From Shinisaurus crocodilurus (taxonomy: Eukaryota; Chordata; Lepidosauria; Squamata; Shinisauridae), in the NCBI GenBank assembly GCA_021292165.1, contig CM037877.1:6625980-6689979 (forward strand): DNA of 64,000 nt, written 5' to 3'. The translations under genes were made by a program, and so were the position numbers. The notes beneath the pieces are model-generated. The model was not told where the DNA came from. It saw nothing but the letters and a program-made list of their open reading frames with translations, and made no database searches. The number at the start of each line of letters is the position of its first letter. Position 1 is the stretch's first letter. This document shows positions 54,430-64,000 of this stretch, piece after piece.

Positions 54430-55340
54430 CCTCCTTGTATTTCACAGAACAAAACACAGTTTTCTTTCCCTCTTTTCTTTCCACTTTTTCTTTCTTTCTT
54501 TCTTTTTATTTCATGTCTTCTTTTTCATTTCTTTTTTTCTTTTCAGTTTTTCTCATCTGTGGCTCAGAAAGAAAATCAAGAGAAATAGTTCCTCTAACCA
54601 ATCCTCTTCCAACAAAATCCTTCTCAAATTTTCTTTCTTAAAAAAGTAAAAAGTATTGTATCCATCCAAAAATATTAGCATTACCTTTTGTTGGCACCAG
54701 AGCACTACCTATGGAAGAGACTTCAACTATGCAACTGTATCCACCCTACTTGTAGTGGTCACCACAATTAGCAGAACGAGAACCGTAGCCGTCGCTGGCA
54801 ATAAAAGATCTCTCGGTTCTAGGATTTTAGCCCGTTTACACTCCGTTTAAACTTGAAAATGAAAGGCCTCTCAGTTTGTGTGAAGGGATTTCATGGCTAA
54901 AAGCTTTGAACCCCAGCTCTTTTTAAAGGTCAGCCTTTGTTGTATTTCCTTTACGGTTGTGTCTGGCTGTTTGCGATAGATTGCCTGGTGGACTGATTTT
55001 TGGCATGCTGGATTAACTGGTATTTGCTGTTTAGACACCAGGACAAAGAAGAGTTGTGAACGGAGCGCACTTGATCATTCTTCAAATAGGGCAGCTCCGA
55101 TGGAAGGCCGCAACACACAAACACACACACCCCCCATGCGGTAACTGTAACAGAATTGCAAACCCTTGGAATTCCATAACGGTGCACCACAAAGAATACC
55201 ACGCAATAGAAACATACTGTTATTATTGCACTGGTTGGCCAGAGGCAGCACTTACCATTATGCAAGATGAGGGGGCTGCCGAAGGTGCTGGAATACAGAT
55301 ATTTTTAAGGGTGGCACACTGAGGGGCAAACAGATCCGAT
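54430..55340. other. Intronic stretch, T-rich, no exon recognised
   Basis: (TTTC)n-like tract around 54487-54545. No coding evidence. Confidence 0.4.
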
Positions 55341-55344
55341 CCAT

Positions 55345-55949
55345 GCGGGCACAATCCACCAGGACGTTCTTCCTGCTGAAATTCATGGGAGCAGCATGGT
55401 CCCCTGTTCATGTCAATGGAGCTTCCCGATGGATTGTGCACTGCCCCAGTGGAGAGGCAGCATGCCTCTGTACACCAGTTGCTGGGGAACATGGGGGGTG
55501 GGGTGGGAGGGTGCTGTTGCACTCATGTCCTGCTTGTGGGTTTCCTGTGGGCAGCTGTTTGGCCATTGTGTGAACAGAATGCTGGACTAGATGGACCCTT
55601 GCCTTGGCCTGATCCTGCATGGCTCTTCTTACGTTCTTATGGTGGGCACAATCCACCTGGACAGGCTGGACGTTCCTCCTGCTGAAATTCATGGGAGCAG
55701 CATGGTCCCCTGTTCATGTCAATGGAGCTTCCCGATGGATTGTGCACTGCCCCAGTGGAGAGGCAGCATGCCTCTGTACACCAGTTGCTGGGGAACATGG
55801 GGGGTGGGGTGGGAAGGTGCTGTTGCACTCATGTCCTGCTTGTGGGTTTCCCGTGGGCAGCTGTTTGGCCATTGTGTGAACAGAATGCTGGACTAGATGG
55901 ACCCTTGCCTTGGCCTGATCCTGCATGGCTCTTCTTACGTTCTTATGGT
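55345..55949. repeat. Tandem duplication containing LINE 3' ends
   Basis: Two units, 55345-55643 and 55644-55949, nearly identical with a 306-base offset through most of their length. Each unit holds about 110 bases of local sequence plus a CR1/L2-like LINE 3' end (55458-55641 and 55764-55947) finishing CTTACGTTCTTATGG. Differences: a 9-bp GGCTGGACA-like segment and a few substitutions. Confidence 0.93.
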
Positions 55950-55959
55950 GGTATATGGG

Positions 55960-57400
55960 GGCCATTAAGATTTTCTGCCTCAGACACCAGTATGTCTGGA
56001 TTGGGCTTGCCCTGGGGCTAAATTTACCTTCTCTGGGCACACTTTGTAGTGTTTGGCCTGTGAGACATTTTCAAGAGAGGAAATTGACTGAAATGGTGGT
56101 GCAGAAAAGAGTTAAAAGGATGAGGTCACTTGGCTTTGGTGTGGGCTGTGCTATGTTGAATGAGTATTGTTGTTGTTGATGTGCATTTATCAAGTACACT
56201 GATGTGCACTGAACTTTAAAAAAAAAAAAACTGCAAGAGGAGGGCAATGACAGAGGTGAGGGTAATGTGGGATGAGTTGCTAGGGCTCAAGAAATACTTC
56301 CACTTCTGGACAGTTTCCAGTCTCCGTTTTAATAGCAGGTGCTTGGACCTCCTGCCTGTCTCACTCCATTTAGTCACAATCTCTCACACTTCATTGTGCA
56401 ACCTTTCTCACTGAAGCCATTGCACCCCGATGGCCTAAAACTTGACAAAAAGCTTTGAACAACCCAACTTGCCTGGCAGCTTTTGAATAAACCCTAGGAG
56501 TGTAATAAAGCCAGGCTTACAAAAGGCTGCCGTTTAGGGCTTTAATCATCTCAACTTTCCTTACGGGAAAGTTGTTACTCATGATAACATTCTTGTGGAG
56601 TCAGTCCAAGATAAAACTGTAAAGTGTGTGTGTGCATGTGTGTGTGTATGTGAGCTGTATTGATTCGGGGATCATATTTGTTTAAAGTTCAAGGACAAAG
56701 AACCATTCAGAACTTTTTGTCCTCTGCTACAAGGCGAGAAATAAAAATCTTGTCAGTGCAAGGAGGAGGAGGAGGAAGATTAACCATAAGGCAGAGAGGG
56801 CTGGGTCTAGAATGTGCAAACTGAATCCCATTGCAAACAGAACATCTTTTCTGCAGGCCTGTTTATAAATCCACCCATAACGCCGTGCAGACGCCACACT
56901 TTAAGATGAACAATGTCAAAGATCTGCACCGAAGTAATACGAGTTGTGCGGCAAGGAACGTGCAGTCCTGCTGTAGCCTGTACAACGCTAACTGCTGCCA
57001 GTTTGGCTCCATTGCATGGCATTTCTACTAGCTGGAGCCTGAGGTCTCTGGGTCACATGCTTCAGGGATTCATGCGGCACATTCATCAGTACAATGTCCA
57101 GGTCCTCTAGCTCAAAGGCCATGTGGACTTATACATGCACAATGAATACCGCCTTGTTTTATGCCCATCTGTCTGTCTGGACTTTGTGGGCGGCTGCTGA
57201 AGCCTACCTAGTGTGTGATTGTGCAGCAAATGGGAGAATTAATCCCAAAATGAGCCAAGCTGAAGTACTTGGATGTAAGGTGATTTTGTCCTCGCTATTT
57301 CAGTGGGGTTCTTTGGGGGGTTGCTTATGCACCAAAGCAGCCAAGAGTGGCTCTTGCTCAGTAGAATGGTTGGTCTTGTGACGATCTACACAATGCGTGA
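55960..57400. other. Intronic stretch without recognised exon
   Basis: A (TG)n-like tract near 56625-56650. I see no exon or known repeat. Confidence 0.4.
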
Positions 57401-57404
57401 TGCA

Positions 57405-57614
57405 ATAAGCTAGGGGTGCAGAGACGCAAGCGCCCAGATGTGGCCCTCCTGGGGGCTAAATCCAACCCTCTGGGGTCCCCAGGTTGGCCTTGTCCCCTTC
57501 CCCTGCCCCCCCCCCTGTCCCCATGGTGGCTTCCCATCTTTTGTGCCTTCTAGAAGTTAGGAATGCCTCTCCTAAGACTTAGTGGCTGGCAGTAAGAGCT
57601 GTAAGTGAAAAGAT
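57405..57614. mobile_element. hAT-like fragment related to 14977-15265
   Basis: AGGGGTGCAGAGACGCAAGC then TGTGGCCCTCCTGGGGGCTA and CTCCTAAGACTTAGTGGCTG. Interrupted at 57615 by a PAL-A MITE and probably resuming at 57758. Confidence 0.45.
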
Positions 57615-57749
57615 CAGTGTCCTCCAACCTTGGGTCCCCAGATGTTTTTGACCTACAACTCCCAGCACGCCCCAGCCAGCTGCGCTGGCTGGGGCATGCT
57701 GGGAGTTGTAGGTCAAAAACATCTGGGGACCCAAGGTTGGAGGACACTG
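57615..57749. mobile_element. PAL-A MITE in AQP3 intron 1
   Basis: 135 bases, ends CAGTGTCCTCCAACC / GGTTGGAGGACACTG, flanked by exact GAAAAGAT (57607-57614 and 57750-57757). Both arms share the same substitutions relative to other copies (GTGTCC/GGACAC and TTGACC/GGTCAA). Confidence 0.93.
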
Positions 57750-58128
57750 GAAAAGATGCTGGCAGTTTTGGACCCGCGCCATTTTGTTCTCAGCCCTTCC
57801 CACCACTGGAATGCAGCCCACCACCCAAAGTGTCTCTGTAATGGAATCCGGCCCTCGGGCTGAAAGGGGTTCTGCACCTTTGCAAGAAGAGCTGACACAA
57901 GAGTGTCCCTTTTTTTCTTTCAGATTTTTTTTTGGGGGGTGGGTTCATATAAATACATGCAGGAGACCAATCCACCTCTTCATTTGGGACTTGTTATGGT
58001 GTATATCTATACTGACATAGTTGCTAATGAGGAATTCATGCATTTTTTAAATTCTTCACCTCCAGCCTGACTTTTTCCCAACTTTGCAAAACGGATACAC
58101 TGGCCAGCACATCAGATGCTGATCTTAT

Positions 58129-58190
58129 TTATTTATTTATTTATTTATTAATTACAGTTCTAATATTGCCCAATAGCTGAAGCTCTGTTC
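58129..58190 (-). repeat. LINE/SINE 3' tail
   Basis: (TTTA)n then ATTGCCCAATAGCTGAAGCT. Confidence 0.6.
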
Positions 58191-58450
58191 AGTAGTCTCT
58201 CTTGCCCCTCCTCCATGCTTCAGGTGGGCTGCCCACCTTTTTTTTTTTTACAATTTTTCAAGTGGCACATGTACATTTATTGAAAAACCTAACCCAACGA
58301 AAACAAAGTTAAATGTTTACATTTTGAAAAACTGCTTCAGGATGGTGGGAGAAGGTGGGTTAGCTACGTCACTGGTTTCTGGCCAATCAGTGCTGTGCAC
58401 AACCAGCTTTTGCTATAAACACACTGAACGGCTTTCTCCTGAGCAAAGTC

Positions 58451-58642
58451 TGGGGGTGCTTTCAGACGGAGGGCTCCTAATTAGATGGCATTGTGCAGTT
58501 ATTCCATCTTTTTCTCATTAATGGATTTTCTGCAGTAAGAGAAAAGATGGAAGAAGCAGTGGGAAAACACAGGAGGGTTACAAGTGGAAGTCAGCATTGT
58601 GTAGACCCTCCATGAAAGAGGAGCCTTTTCTGGAAGCACCCT
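58451..58642. mobile_element. MITE-like element with GGGTGCTTTCAGACGG ends
   Basis: Left GGGTGCTTTCAGACGGAGGG, right CCTTTTCTGGAAGCACCC: imperfect inverted termini of about 20 bases. No target duplication identified. Superfamily unknown. Confidence 0.55.
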
Positions 58643-58731
58643 GGGAGAGAAGATTGTACCTTTAAATACAATGCAGAGGGTGGACTTCCACAATGGGAAC
58701 AATCACCTGTATGATGCACATCTGTAAACAC

Positions 58732-58985
58732 GGTCGAGGCTGGTGACTCCTGTTTTGGTGGGGCTCCCAATCCATCGCAGGCTTTATTTGGCACTTTATA
58801 GGAACTATCCATGGTGCTGAACTCCACCCCCAAAACAGTGGTGCTGCACCCACTTCAGGGGTGCTGAACTCCAACCCCAAAATAGGTTCACCACCACGGA
58901 GCACCATGGATAGCTCCTATAAAGCTCTAAATAAAACCGGCAATGGATTCGGAGCCCCACCGACATTGGAGTCACCTGCCTCCAC
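58732..58985. mobile_element. hAT-like element, CAGTGGAGGC family
   Basis: Right end GGAGTCACCTGCCTCCACTG; left end diverged (CGGTCGAGGCTGGTGACTCC). The interior is an inverted repeat (ATCCATGGTGCTGAACTCCA versus GGAGCACCATGGATAGC). Confidence 0.65.
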
Positions 58986-59106
58986 TGTGTAAACATTCTT
59001 AGAATGCCTGAAGAACAGAAAGGAAATTATTTGCTAACTTTCATGCAGTGTCCGCAGGACAGGAATCCACCAACCTGGATTTGACCAAGACTTTTTCTCC
59101 TTTCAG

Positions 59107-59233
59107 CTGTTTGGTTGTGGCTCAGTGGCCCAGCTTGTGCTCAGCAAAGGGAGCCACGGACGCTTTCTGACAGTCAACCTGGCTTTTGGTTTTGCTGTGA
59201 CGCTTGGAATTCTGATCGCTGGACAGGTTTCAG
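59107..59233 (+). CDS. AQP3: AQP3 exon 2
   Basis: Codes for [15 protein letters not shown] and then [19 protein letters not shown]: the end of helix 1, loop A and helix 2 of aquaporin-3. The acceptor is a pyrimidine tract plus CAG at 59104-59106. The donor is GTATGT at 59234. The length is 127 bases, entering in phase 0 and leaving in phase 1, which agrees with the next exon. It follows an intron of about 13.9 kb, long for this gene and built largely of repeats. An alternative acceptor AG 17 bases upstream would restore frame with the 109-base exon 1 but would add six residues (DFFSFQ) inside a membrane helix, which seems unlikely. Confidence 0.95.
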
Positions 59234-59404
59234 GTATGTACATGAGATCTATGGGACGGATTTTGCCCCATACCCGTGGAAGAACTTGGGCCTTGTTCAA
59301 CAGCAAAGAGGACCTTCCATAGTGGAATTTGTGCCCATGGAAATGTTGCTGCCCATGAATAGAATATTCCCATGTCCCCGAGGAACTGAGAGCAGAGTTT
59401 TAAG

Positions 59405-59462
59405 GGCGCAGTCCTATGCTCACTTATTTGTAAGTAAACCCCAGAGAACTTTCAAGTAAGCA
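59405..59462. repeat. Short dispersed repeat, one arm
   Basis: GGGCGCAGTCCTATGCTCAC, TTATTTGTAAGTAAACCCCA; related to 16667-16737. Confidence 0.5.
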
Positions 59463-59800
59463 TGTATTTTATGTTATTTTATTATAAATTTACAACTGAC
59501 TTAATCATCCCATCATGGGCTTTCATACCAGCTTGCTCTATAAAAACTGACTGAAATTACTGATCGGATGATATCCAGTAATAGGCAGAAATCCCTATTC
59601 TGTTTATTTGAAATGATTACAAAGCATTCTAAAATGCGACATAGGATCGGACTGCATAGGAATCACAACAGCCCTGTGAGGTAGATTAGGATGAAAGATA
59701 AGGGCTTGCCCAAATCTAGGGAGCTGCAGAGATTTGAAGGTGATTTTTCTCAGATCCAAATCCAGCACTCCAGCCTCTGCCCCACACTGGCTCTCTAGGA

Positions 59801-59935
59801 CAGTGTTCTCCAACCTTGGGTCCCCAGATGTTTTTGGCCTACAACTCCCAGCATGCCCCAGCCAGCTACGCTGACTAGGGCATGCTGGGAGTTGTAGGCC
59901 AAAAACATCTGGGGACCCAAGGTTGGAGAACACTG
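59801..59935. mobile_element. PAL-A MITE in AQP3 intron 2
   Basis: 135 bases, exact target duplication CTCTAGGA (59793-59800 and 59936-59943). Arms nearly perfectly complementary. Confidence 0.94.
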
Positions 59936-59947
59936 CTCTAGGATCTA

Positions 59948-59957
59948 TCTTCTATCT

Positions 59958-59992
<35 letters not shown>
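59948..59992. repeat. (CTAT)n microsatellite
   Basis: About ten units, immediately beside the MITE target site. Confidence 0.9.
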
Positions 59993-59999
59993 CCCCGCA

Positions 60000-60840
60000 T
60001 GCAGAGGATAGTATCAAGGGCCCTTCTGACAGGGCCATCATCCCATGGAAATTTCTATGGATAGCCAATTGTAAGACATATTTTCTACATGTACATCCTC
60101 ACGGATCAACAAGTCATTCTAGGTATGCCACCAAATGTTATCATGGAAATTCTCCTAGGCAGAAGGGACCTTGCTTGTAGGCAGTCTAATGACTGTAGTA
60201 GCATGCCAATTGTTCAGCGAGTGACTAGATAAGAGTTCTGGAGATCAGGGGGTGGAGCTTCAGTGCCCTTTTGCCCCTCCCCACTGTGTTGTCTGCTGAA
60301 CTTTGACTGTTCAATTCAAGGCTCCCACAGGTGTTGGTAACTTAACTAATTTATTTTCCAGTCTCTGTAAAGTGCCCTGGGAGGGCTCCTAATACAGGCC
60401 TGCAGCAGGGTTTCTCCAAGGCCAAGAGAAGAGAGGGATGAGAGAGCCTTGGCGGTACTTAAGGGGACAGTGCAAAGTTAATTCCCTGCGCCCGAGTACA
60501 ATGCACTGGCGACACCCCTAAATAGAATAAAGGGTGTACAAGAAAAATCCAGCTCACTAGCTTCATTTGCATGATTGAGACAGGTTTGAAGTAGTTTAAA
60601 TTAGTCATGATTTAGACAGACTCCAGCTCTTGCAGTCTGCTGACACAAACTTGTCCTTCTTCCAAGAGGCAGCCTTTATGTCTAGCCTTTGAAGAGTTTA
60701 ATCATGTCATATGAAGTAGTGGTGCCTTGGAGGACTCTGCAGTCTTTGCAATGTTCCCAGCAACACGAACAAAGGAGCCCTTTCCTTCTAGTGTGCATTA
60801 GGCAATTAAAAAAAAAAAAAAGGCCTCTAACACAGATATT
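60000..60840. other. Remainder of AQP3 intron 2
   Basis: No recognised repeat or exon apart from a poly-A run near 60808-60821. Confidence 0.5.
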
Positions 60841-60850
60841 AATTTCACAG

Positions 60851-60988
60851 GTGGCCATTTGAATCCTGCAGTCACCTTCGCGATGTGCCTCATGGCCCGG
60901 GAACCTTGGATCAAGTTGCCTATTTATGCCCTAGCACAGACCATCGGAGCATTCCTAGGAGCGGGCATCATATTTGGCTTGTACTATG
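60851..60988 (+). CDS. AQP3: AQP3 exon 3, first NPA motif
   Basis: Codes for [21 protein letters not shown] followed by [19 protein letters not shown] and FGLYY. It contains the first pore-lining Asn-Pro-Ala motif (codons at 60862-60870) in half-helix B, then helix 3. The acceptor is CACAG at 60846-60850 and the donor GTAAGTG at 60989. The exon is 138 bases and both ends are phase 1, so it joins exons 2 and 4 in frame. The replacement of the usual Ala by Gly just before HLNPA (SGGHLNP) is conservative. There are no stops and no frameshift. Confidence 0.96.
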
Positions 60989-61206
60989 GTAAGTGAATTA
61001 AGCACGGGAGAGGATCGTGTCTTCCCTGGCCTCTTAACTTGGCCTTTCTTTTTCAGTTTATATCTTCATGTTAGCACAACTGGGTTCAGACAACATGATA
61101 ACCCATGGTTCAACAACAACCCTCACTCAACCCATACTCAACAACCCTGGAGTGTGGTTTACTGTTTTGTCTCAACCCAATCTCTGGAAACGTTGCCCTA
61201 CATTCA

Positions 61207-61555
61207 GGGCCGGCATCAAGGGTAGGCACGGTCGGCCACTTGTCGAGGGCCCACAGCCCAGCAGGGGCCCACAGACAAGAGCCCCCTAGACTTGCTCTGC
61301 CTCTTCACCCTTGCAACCTCCTCCTTCACCTACCTCTTGCTCTGGCCCAGCCAACCGTGGTGGTGAGAGGAAGGAGCAGGAGATGCTACTGCCTACTTGC
61401 TCACTGTCTCTCTGCCTGTCAAGCAAGGATGTGGTAGTAGCAACGTGGAGAAAGAGCAGCTGCTGGTGACAATGGTGGTGAGAAGGCACACTCACTGAGG
61501 GAAGGGGCCCGTTGGAGCTGGTCCTACCCAAGGGCCCTTCAAACCTGGAGCCGGC
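61207..61555. mobile_element. hAT-like element in AQP3 intron 3
   Basis: Left CAGGGCCGGCATCAAGGGTA, right CCTGGAGCCGGCCCGG, with GGGCCCACAG repeats near the left end. Diverged termini; target duplication not found. Confidence 0.55.
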
Positions 61556-61709
61556 CCGGCACTGCCTGCACTGTAGCCATTTTTAATCCTGGCTGGTTGA
61601 TCTACATGAGGGTTATTAACAGTGACACTGTGAACAGCTGATGAAGCTACTGTTAGAATTGAATGGGTAAACATGTCAATGCTTTCGAATATGCTCAGAG
61701 GCTCTATTG

Positions 61710-62019
61710 CAGTGTTCTCCAACCTCGGCTCCCCAGATGTTTTTGGCCTACAACTCTCAGCATGCCCCAGCCCCAAGAGATTACCCACAATGTGGCTCTC
61801 GAGAGGAAAAAGGTTGCCCACCCCTGAAGTAGACAGTACTGGCCTTGATGGACCAGTGATATGACTCAACCCTAATGCATTGATCCATCTAGTCCAGAGT
61901 TCTCCAACCTTGGGTCCCCAGATGTTTCTGGCCTACAACTCCCAGCATAGCGTAGCTGGCTGGGGCATGCTGGGAGTTGTAGGCCAAAATCATTGGGGAA
62001 CCAAGGTTGGAGAACACTG
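61710..62019. mobile_element. Compound PAL-A MITE in AQP3 intron 3
   Basis: A left half arm (61710-61768), about 125 bases of other sequence including a GGTTGCCCACCCCTG end of a PAL-C-type element, then a complete PAL-A palindrome (61895-62019). The outer flanks are identical (CTCTATTG at 61702-61709 and 62020-62027), so the whole 310-base block behaves as one insertion. Confidence 0.82.
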
Positions 62020-62029
62020 CTCTATTGCA

Positions 62030-62960
62030 TACATGAACTTTAGTACCTTCTTTTTGTGCTGACAGTGCAAGGCAACAGATAAAAAATGACACCCAATAAG
62101 CAGTCAGTAATTGCACGGCCTTTTATGATCTACCTGTTAGAACCTAGTGAGGCAGTTACCAAATCCAGCACTGCTGAGATGATAACAGAGGACTGACTGT
62201 AGCATAATCGTTATGCTAGATGAAGTTGTCCCAGTCCAGTCTGACAAGTAGCAATGTGGTGGTACCAGGGTTTGGGCACCGGCCCCTAAATGTGAATCCT
62301 TCCTTCCCCAGTCAGCCCCTTTTCCATCTTCCCATGTCAGCATTGGACCAATTTCTCCCCCATCGTCACCGCCAGCAGACCTGTGGCTCAGTGCGCTGTC
62401 TCCTCCTCCCCCTAGAAATGGAGGAGCATCTATCAGATTCTGCCAGATTTCTGAAGTAGGGAGGCACGACGAAGCCCTTCTTATCCCTTCGTAATTTGGG
62501 GAATTCTGACCCAACGCGCGCTGGCATCCTGCCCGAACATGAATTCTGAATGAGCTTCCAGACGCAAAAGCAGAGATACTTTGCATCGTCGCTCTTCTGG
62601 CCCGTTGGGTCCCTCTTGCCTTCAGTGGGCAGAGGCAGGGAATGGCATCTGTGTCTTGTTCACGGGGGCTGTAACCTATTTCCATGCCATCCTACGGTAC
62701 TCAGCATTAGGGCGGGGTGTGTGTGCCAATGCTGGTCACAATGGAGCTTTTGAGTGCTATTGTTTTCAATGGGAGAGCTTTGTAAGCATGTGTGCTTAAA
62801 TCTCCCTCAGTGAGGGCAATGGGATTGAAAATGCTCTGTTGTTTCCACTGATATCCCCCCCCCCCCCGCCCCGGGTAGGGTTAAGCTTCTCTACTGGATG
62901 ATCAGAATGAAATTCGGGGCGGTGACATTACAATTCCATCCTGATCAAATCTTTGCTTTG
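62030..62960. other. Remainder of AQP3 intron 3
   Basis: A C-run near 62857-62870. No additional exon seen. Confidence 0.5.
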
Positions 62961-62973
62961 TTTCATTTTCCAG

Positions 62974-63092
62974 ATGCCATTTGGGCTTTTGCTGGCGACC
63001 AGCTGTTCGTAACGGGTCCCAACGGCACCGCGGGCATTTTCGCTACCTATCCATCAGAACACTTGAACTCCTTGAATGGATTTTTTGACCAG
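62974..63092 (+). CDS. AQP3: AQP3 exon 4, extracellular loop C
   Basis: Codes for [20 protein letters not shown] and then [20 protein letters not shown]. This is the long extracellular loop C typical of aquaglyceroporins, with an N-glycosylation sequon (NGT). The [10 protein letters not shown] stretch is characteristic of AQP3 and separates it from the paralogues AQP7, AQP9 and AQP10. The acceptor is TTTTCCAG ending at 62973 and the donor GTAAGA at 63093. The exon is 119 bases, entering in phase 1 and leaving in phase 0. Confidence 0.96.
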
Positions 63093-63594
63093 GTAAGAGA
63101 GTTGGAGGGCTGCCTGCGGCCAGGCATTTCATAACAGTTCAGTTTAAAAGCCCGAATGGATGAGATACAGAGCTCTGTGCGCAGGATCTCCTGGTGTTTT
63201 AGTTTTAACTTAAAACTGGCAGCACGGACCTCCCTGGATTGGATCAGGGCAGCAGCACTGGGAGAGAGAGGACTCATCCTTTCTCCCATGTCATTTCCCA
63301 GATACAAATAGTCCCACCAAAACTGGGGAAAACAGACTGTTGTCAACAGTAGATGTTGACAGTGCTAAAACTCAAAATGGCAAGTTGCCAATAATTTGAG
63401 ACATAAATGACAACATTTTTGCCATGATAGCTAAATGGAACCACCATGGACAAAGGCAGTATATCTTTGAAGACACGAAGCTAGGGGGAAAAAACAGGTG
63501 AAAGCCCTCACCTTCTTTCCCTGCCTGTTGCCAGCGTCTGACCGAGGCCATATGCTTGGGACTTTCGGAAACAAAACATTGGACTAGATCAACT

Positions 63595-63695
63595 CTTCAA
63601 CAACCTGGTGCCCTCCGGATGTTTTGGACTACAATTCCCATCATCCCTGGCCATTGGCCATGATGGAGGGCAGGGCACCAGGTTGGGGAAGGAGG
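63595..63695. mobile_element. Palindromic PAL-C MITE in AQP3 intron 4
   Basis: CAACCTGGTGCCCTCCGGAT at the left, GGGCACCAGGTTGGGGAAGG at the right. The inner right arm is deleted. Confidence 0.75.
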
Positions 63696-63787
63696 GCCCG
63701 TGGTCTGATCCAGTAAGGCTCTTCTTAAGTTCTTGAAAAATTCTTTTGTAAACAACTGTACTTCCTTCTTCTCCTTTCCCCTCTAAG

Positions 63788-64000
63788 TTCATTGGCACAG
63801 CAGCTTTGCTTGTTTGCATCTTGGCCATCGTGGATCCCTACAACAACCCAGTTCCCAGAGGGCTGGAGGCTTTCACCATCGGCTTTGTCATCTTGGTGAT
63901 TGGAACTTCCATGGGCTTCAACTCTGGATACGCTGTCAACCCAGCCCGAGACTTCGGGCCTCGTCTCTTCACAGCCATTGCTGGCTGGGGCACAGAAGTT
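63788..64000 (+). CDS. AQP3: AQP3 exon 5 (cut by window edge), second NPA motif
   Basis: Codes for [20 protein letters not shown], then the ARD-type second pore motif [20 protein letters not shown]. The Asp after NPAR (NPARD) marks the glycerol-conducting GlpF-like subfamily rather than water-only aquaporins. The acceptor is CTAAG ending at 63787. In mammals this exon is only slightly longer than the part seen here, so a few bases of exon 5 and the final exon with the cytoplasmic C-terminus should lie just beyond position 64000. Confidence 0.95.

Larger units (their letters stand above)
45226..59106 (+). other. AQP3: AQP3 intron 1, repeat-filled
   Basis: About 13.9 kb between exon 1 and exon 2, starting GTAAGT and ending TTTCAG. 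It holds 5S-type SINEs, Tigger-like and hAT-like MITEs, LINE 3' ends, two CR1 copies and a tandem duplication, listed separately. Between repeats I see no other coding exon. Stretches such as 50470-52140, 52810-53430 and 55960-57400 look like ordinary intronic or decayed repeat sequence with simple repeats. Confidence 0.85.

Noticed and set aside
59115..59459. Frame beginning [11 protein letters not shown] over AQP3 exon 2
   Set aside because: It is the wrong frame of exon 2; the phase-0 frame gives the conserved LFGCGSVAQ and [19 protein letters not shown].

Overview
This window is nuclear DNA from a vertebrate, almost certainly a squamate reptile (lizard or snake). The evidence is an intron-containing vertebrate gene with canonical GT/AG junctions at nearly every boundary, CR1-type LINEs ending in ATTCTATGAT-like units, tRNA-derived SINEs of squamate type, many short palindromic DNA transposons, microsatellites, and no bacterial-style gene packing. 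The only host gene I can support is AQP3 (aquaporin-3, an aquaglyceroporin) on the + strand. Its first five coding exons lie at 45117-45225, 59107-59233, 60851-60988, 62974-63092 and 63788-64000, and the last of these runs off the right edge. A TATA-like box lies about 115 bases upstream of the ATG.

Layout. Positions 1-44,900 hold no host gene I can recognise. They are a mosaic of L2/CR1 LINE fragments, a near-intact LINE reverse transcriptase ORF with a C-terminal C2H2 finger (about 24640-26090) plus two 3' fragments of the same family (3823-4135 and 39886-40411), many non-autonomous hAT-like elements (several with perfect 8-bp target duplications), a decayed Maverick/Polinton segment (about 32700-34870, minus strand), Penelope-like remnants with hammerhead-ribozyme-like cores (38.4-41.3 kb), and a duplicated block (29016-29773 and 31106-31433). 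From 44.9 kb to the right edge is AQP3. Its first intron (about 13.9 kb) is filled with CR1, two copies of a chimeric 5S-rRNA/CR1 SINE, Tigger-like and hAT-like MITEs and a 306-bp tandem duplication. Introns 2 and 3 also carry palindromic MITEs.

How it fits together. The window is one slowly evolving gene embedded in an active transposon landscape. One palindromic hAT-like family (ends CAGTGTTCTCCAACC) has about a dozen copies or half copies here, three of them inside AQP3 introns. Points most worth a second look: a one-base excess at the AQP3 exon 1 donor that breaks the frame as read; hAT-like elements packed with GAGTC repeats and AP-1-like sites; MITE copies whose two arms share the same substitutions; the 5S/CR1 chimeric SINE; ribozyme-like cores in Penelope remnants; and an OposCharlie-like hAT element with perfect 8-bp target duplications, which raises the question of horizontal transfer. 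I found no clearly new multi-gene system. Repeat family names come from recognition by eye and need database confirmation.
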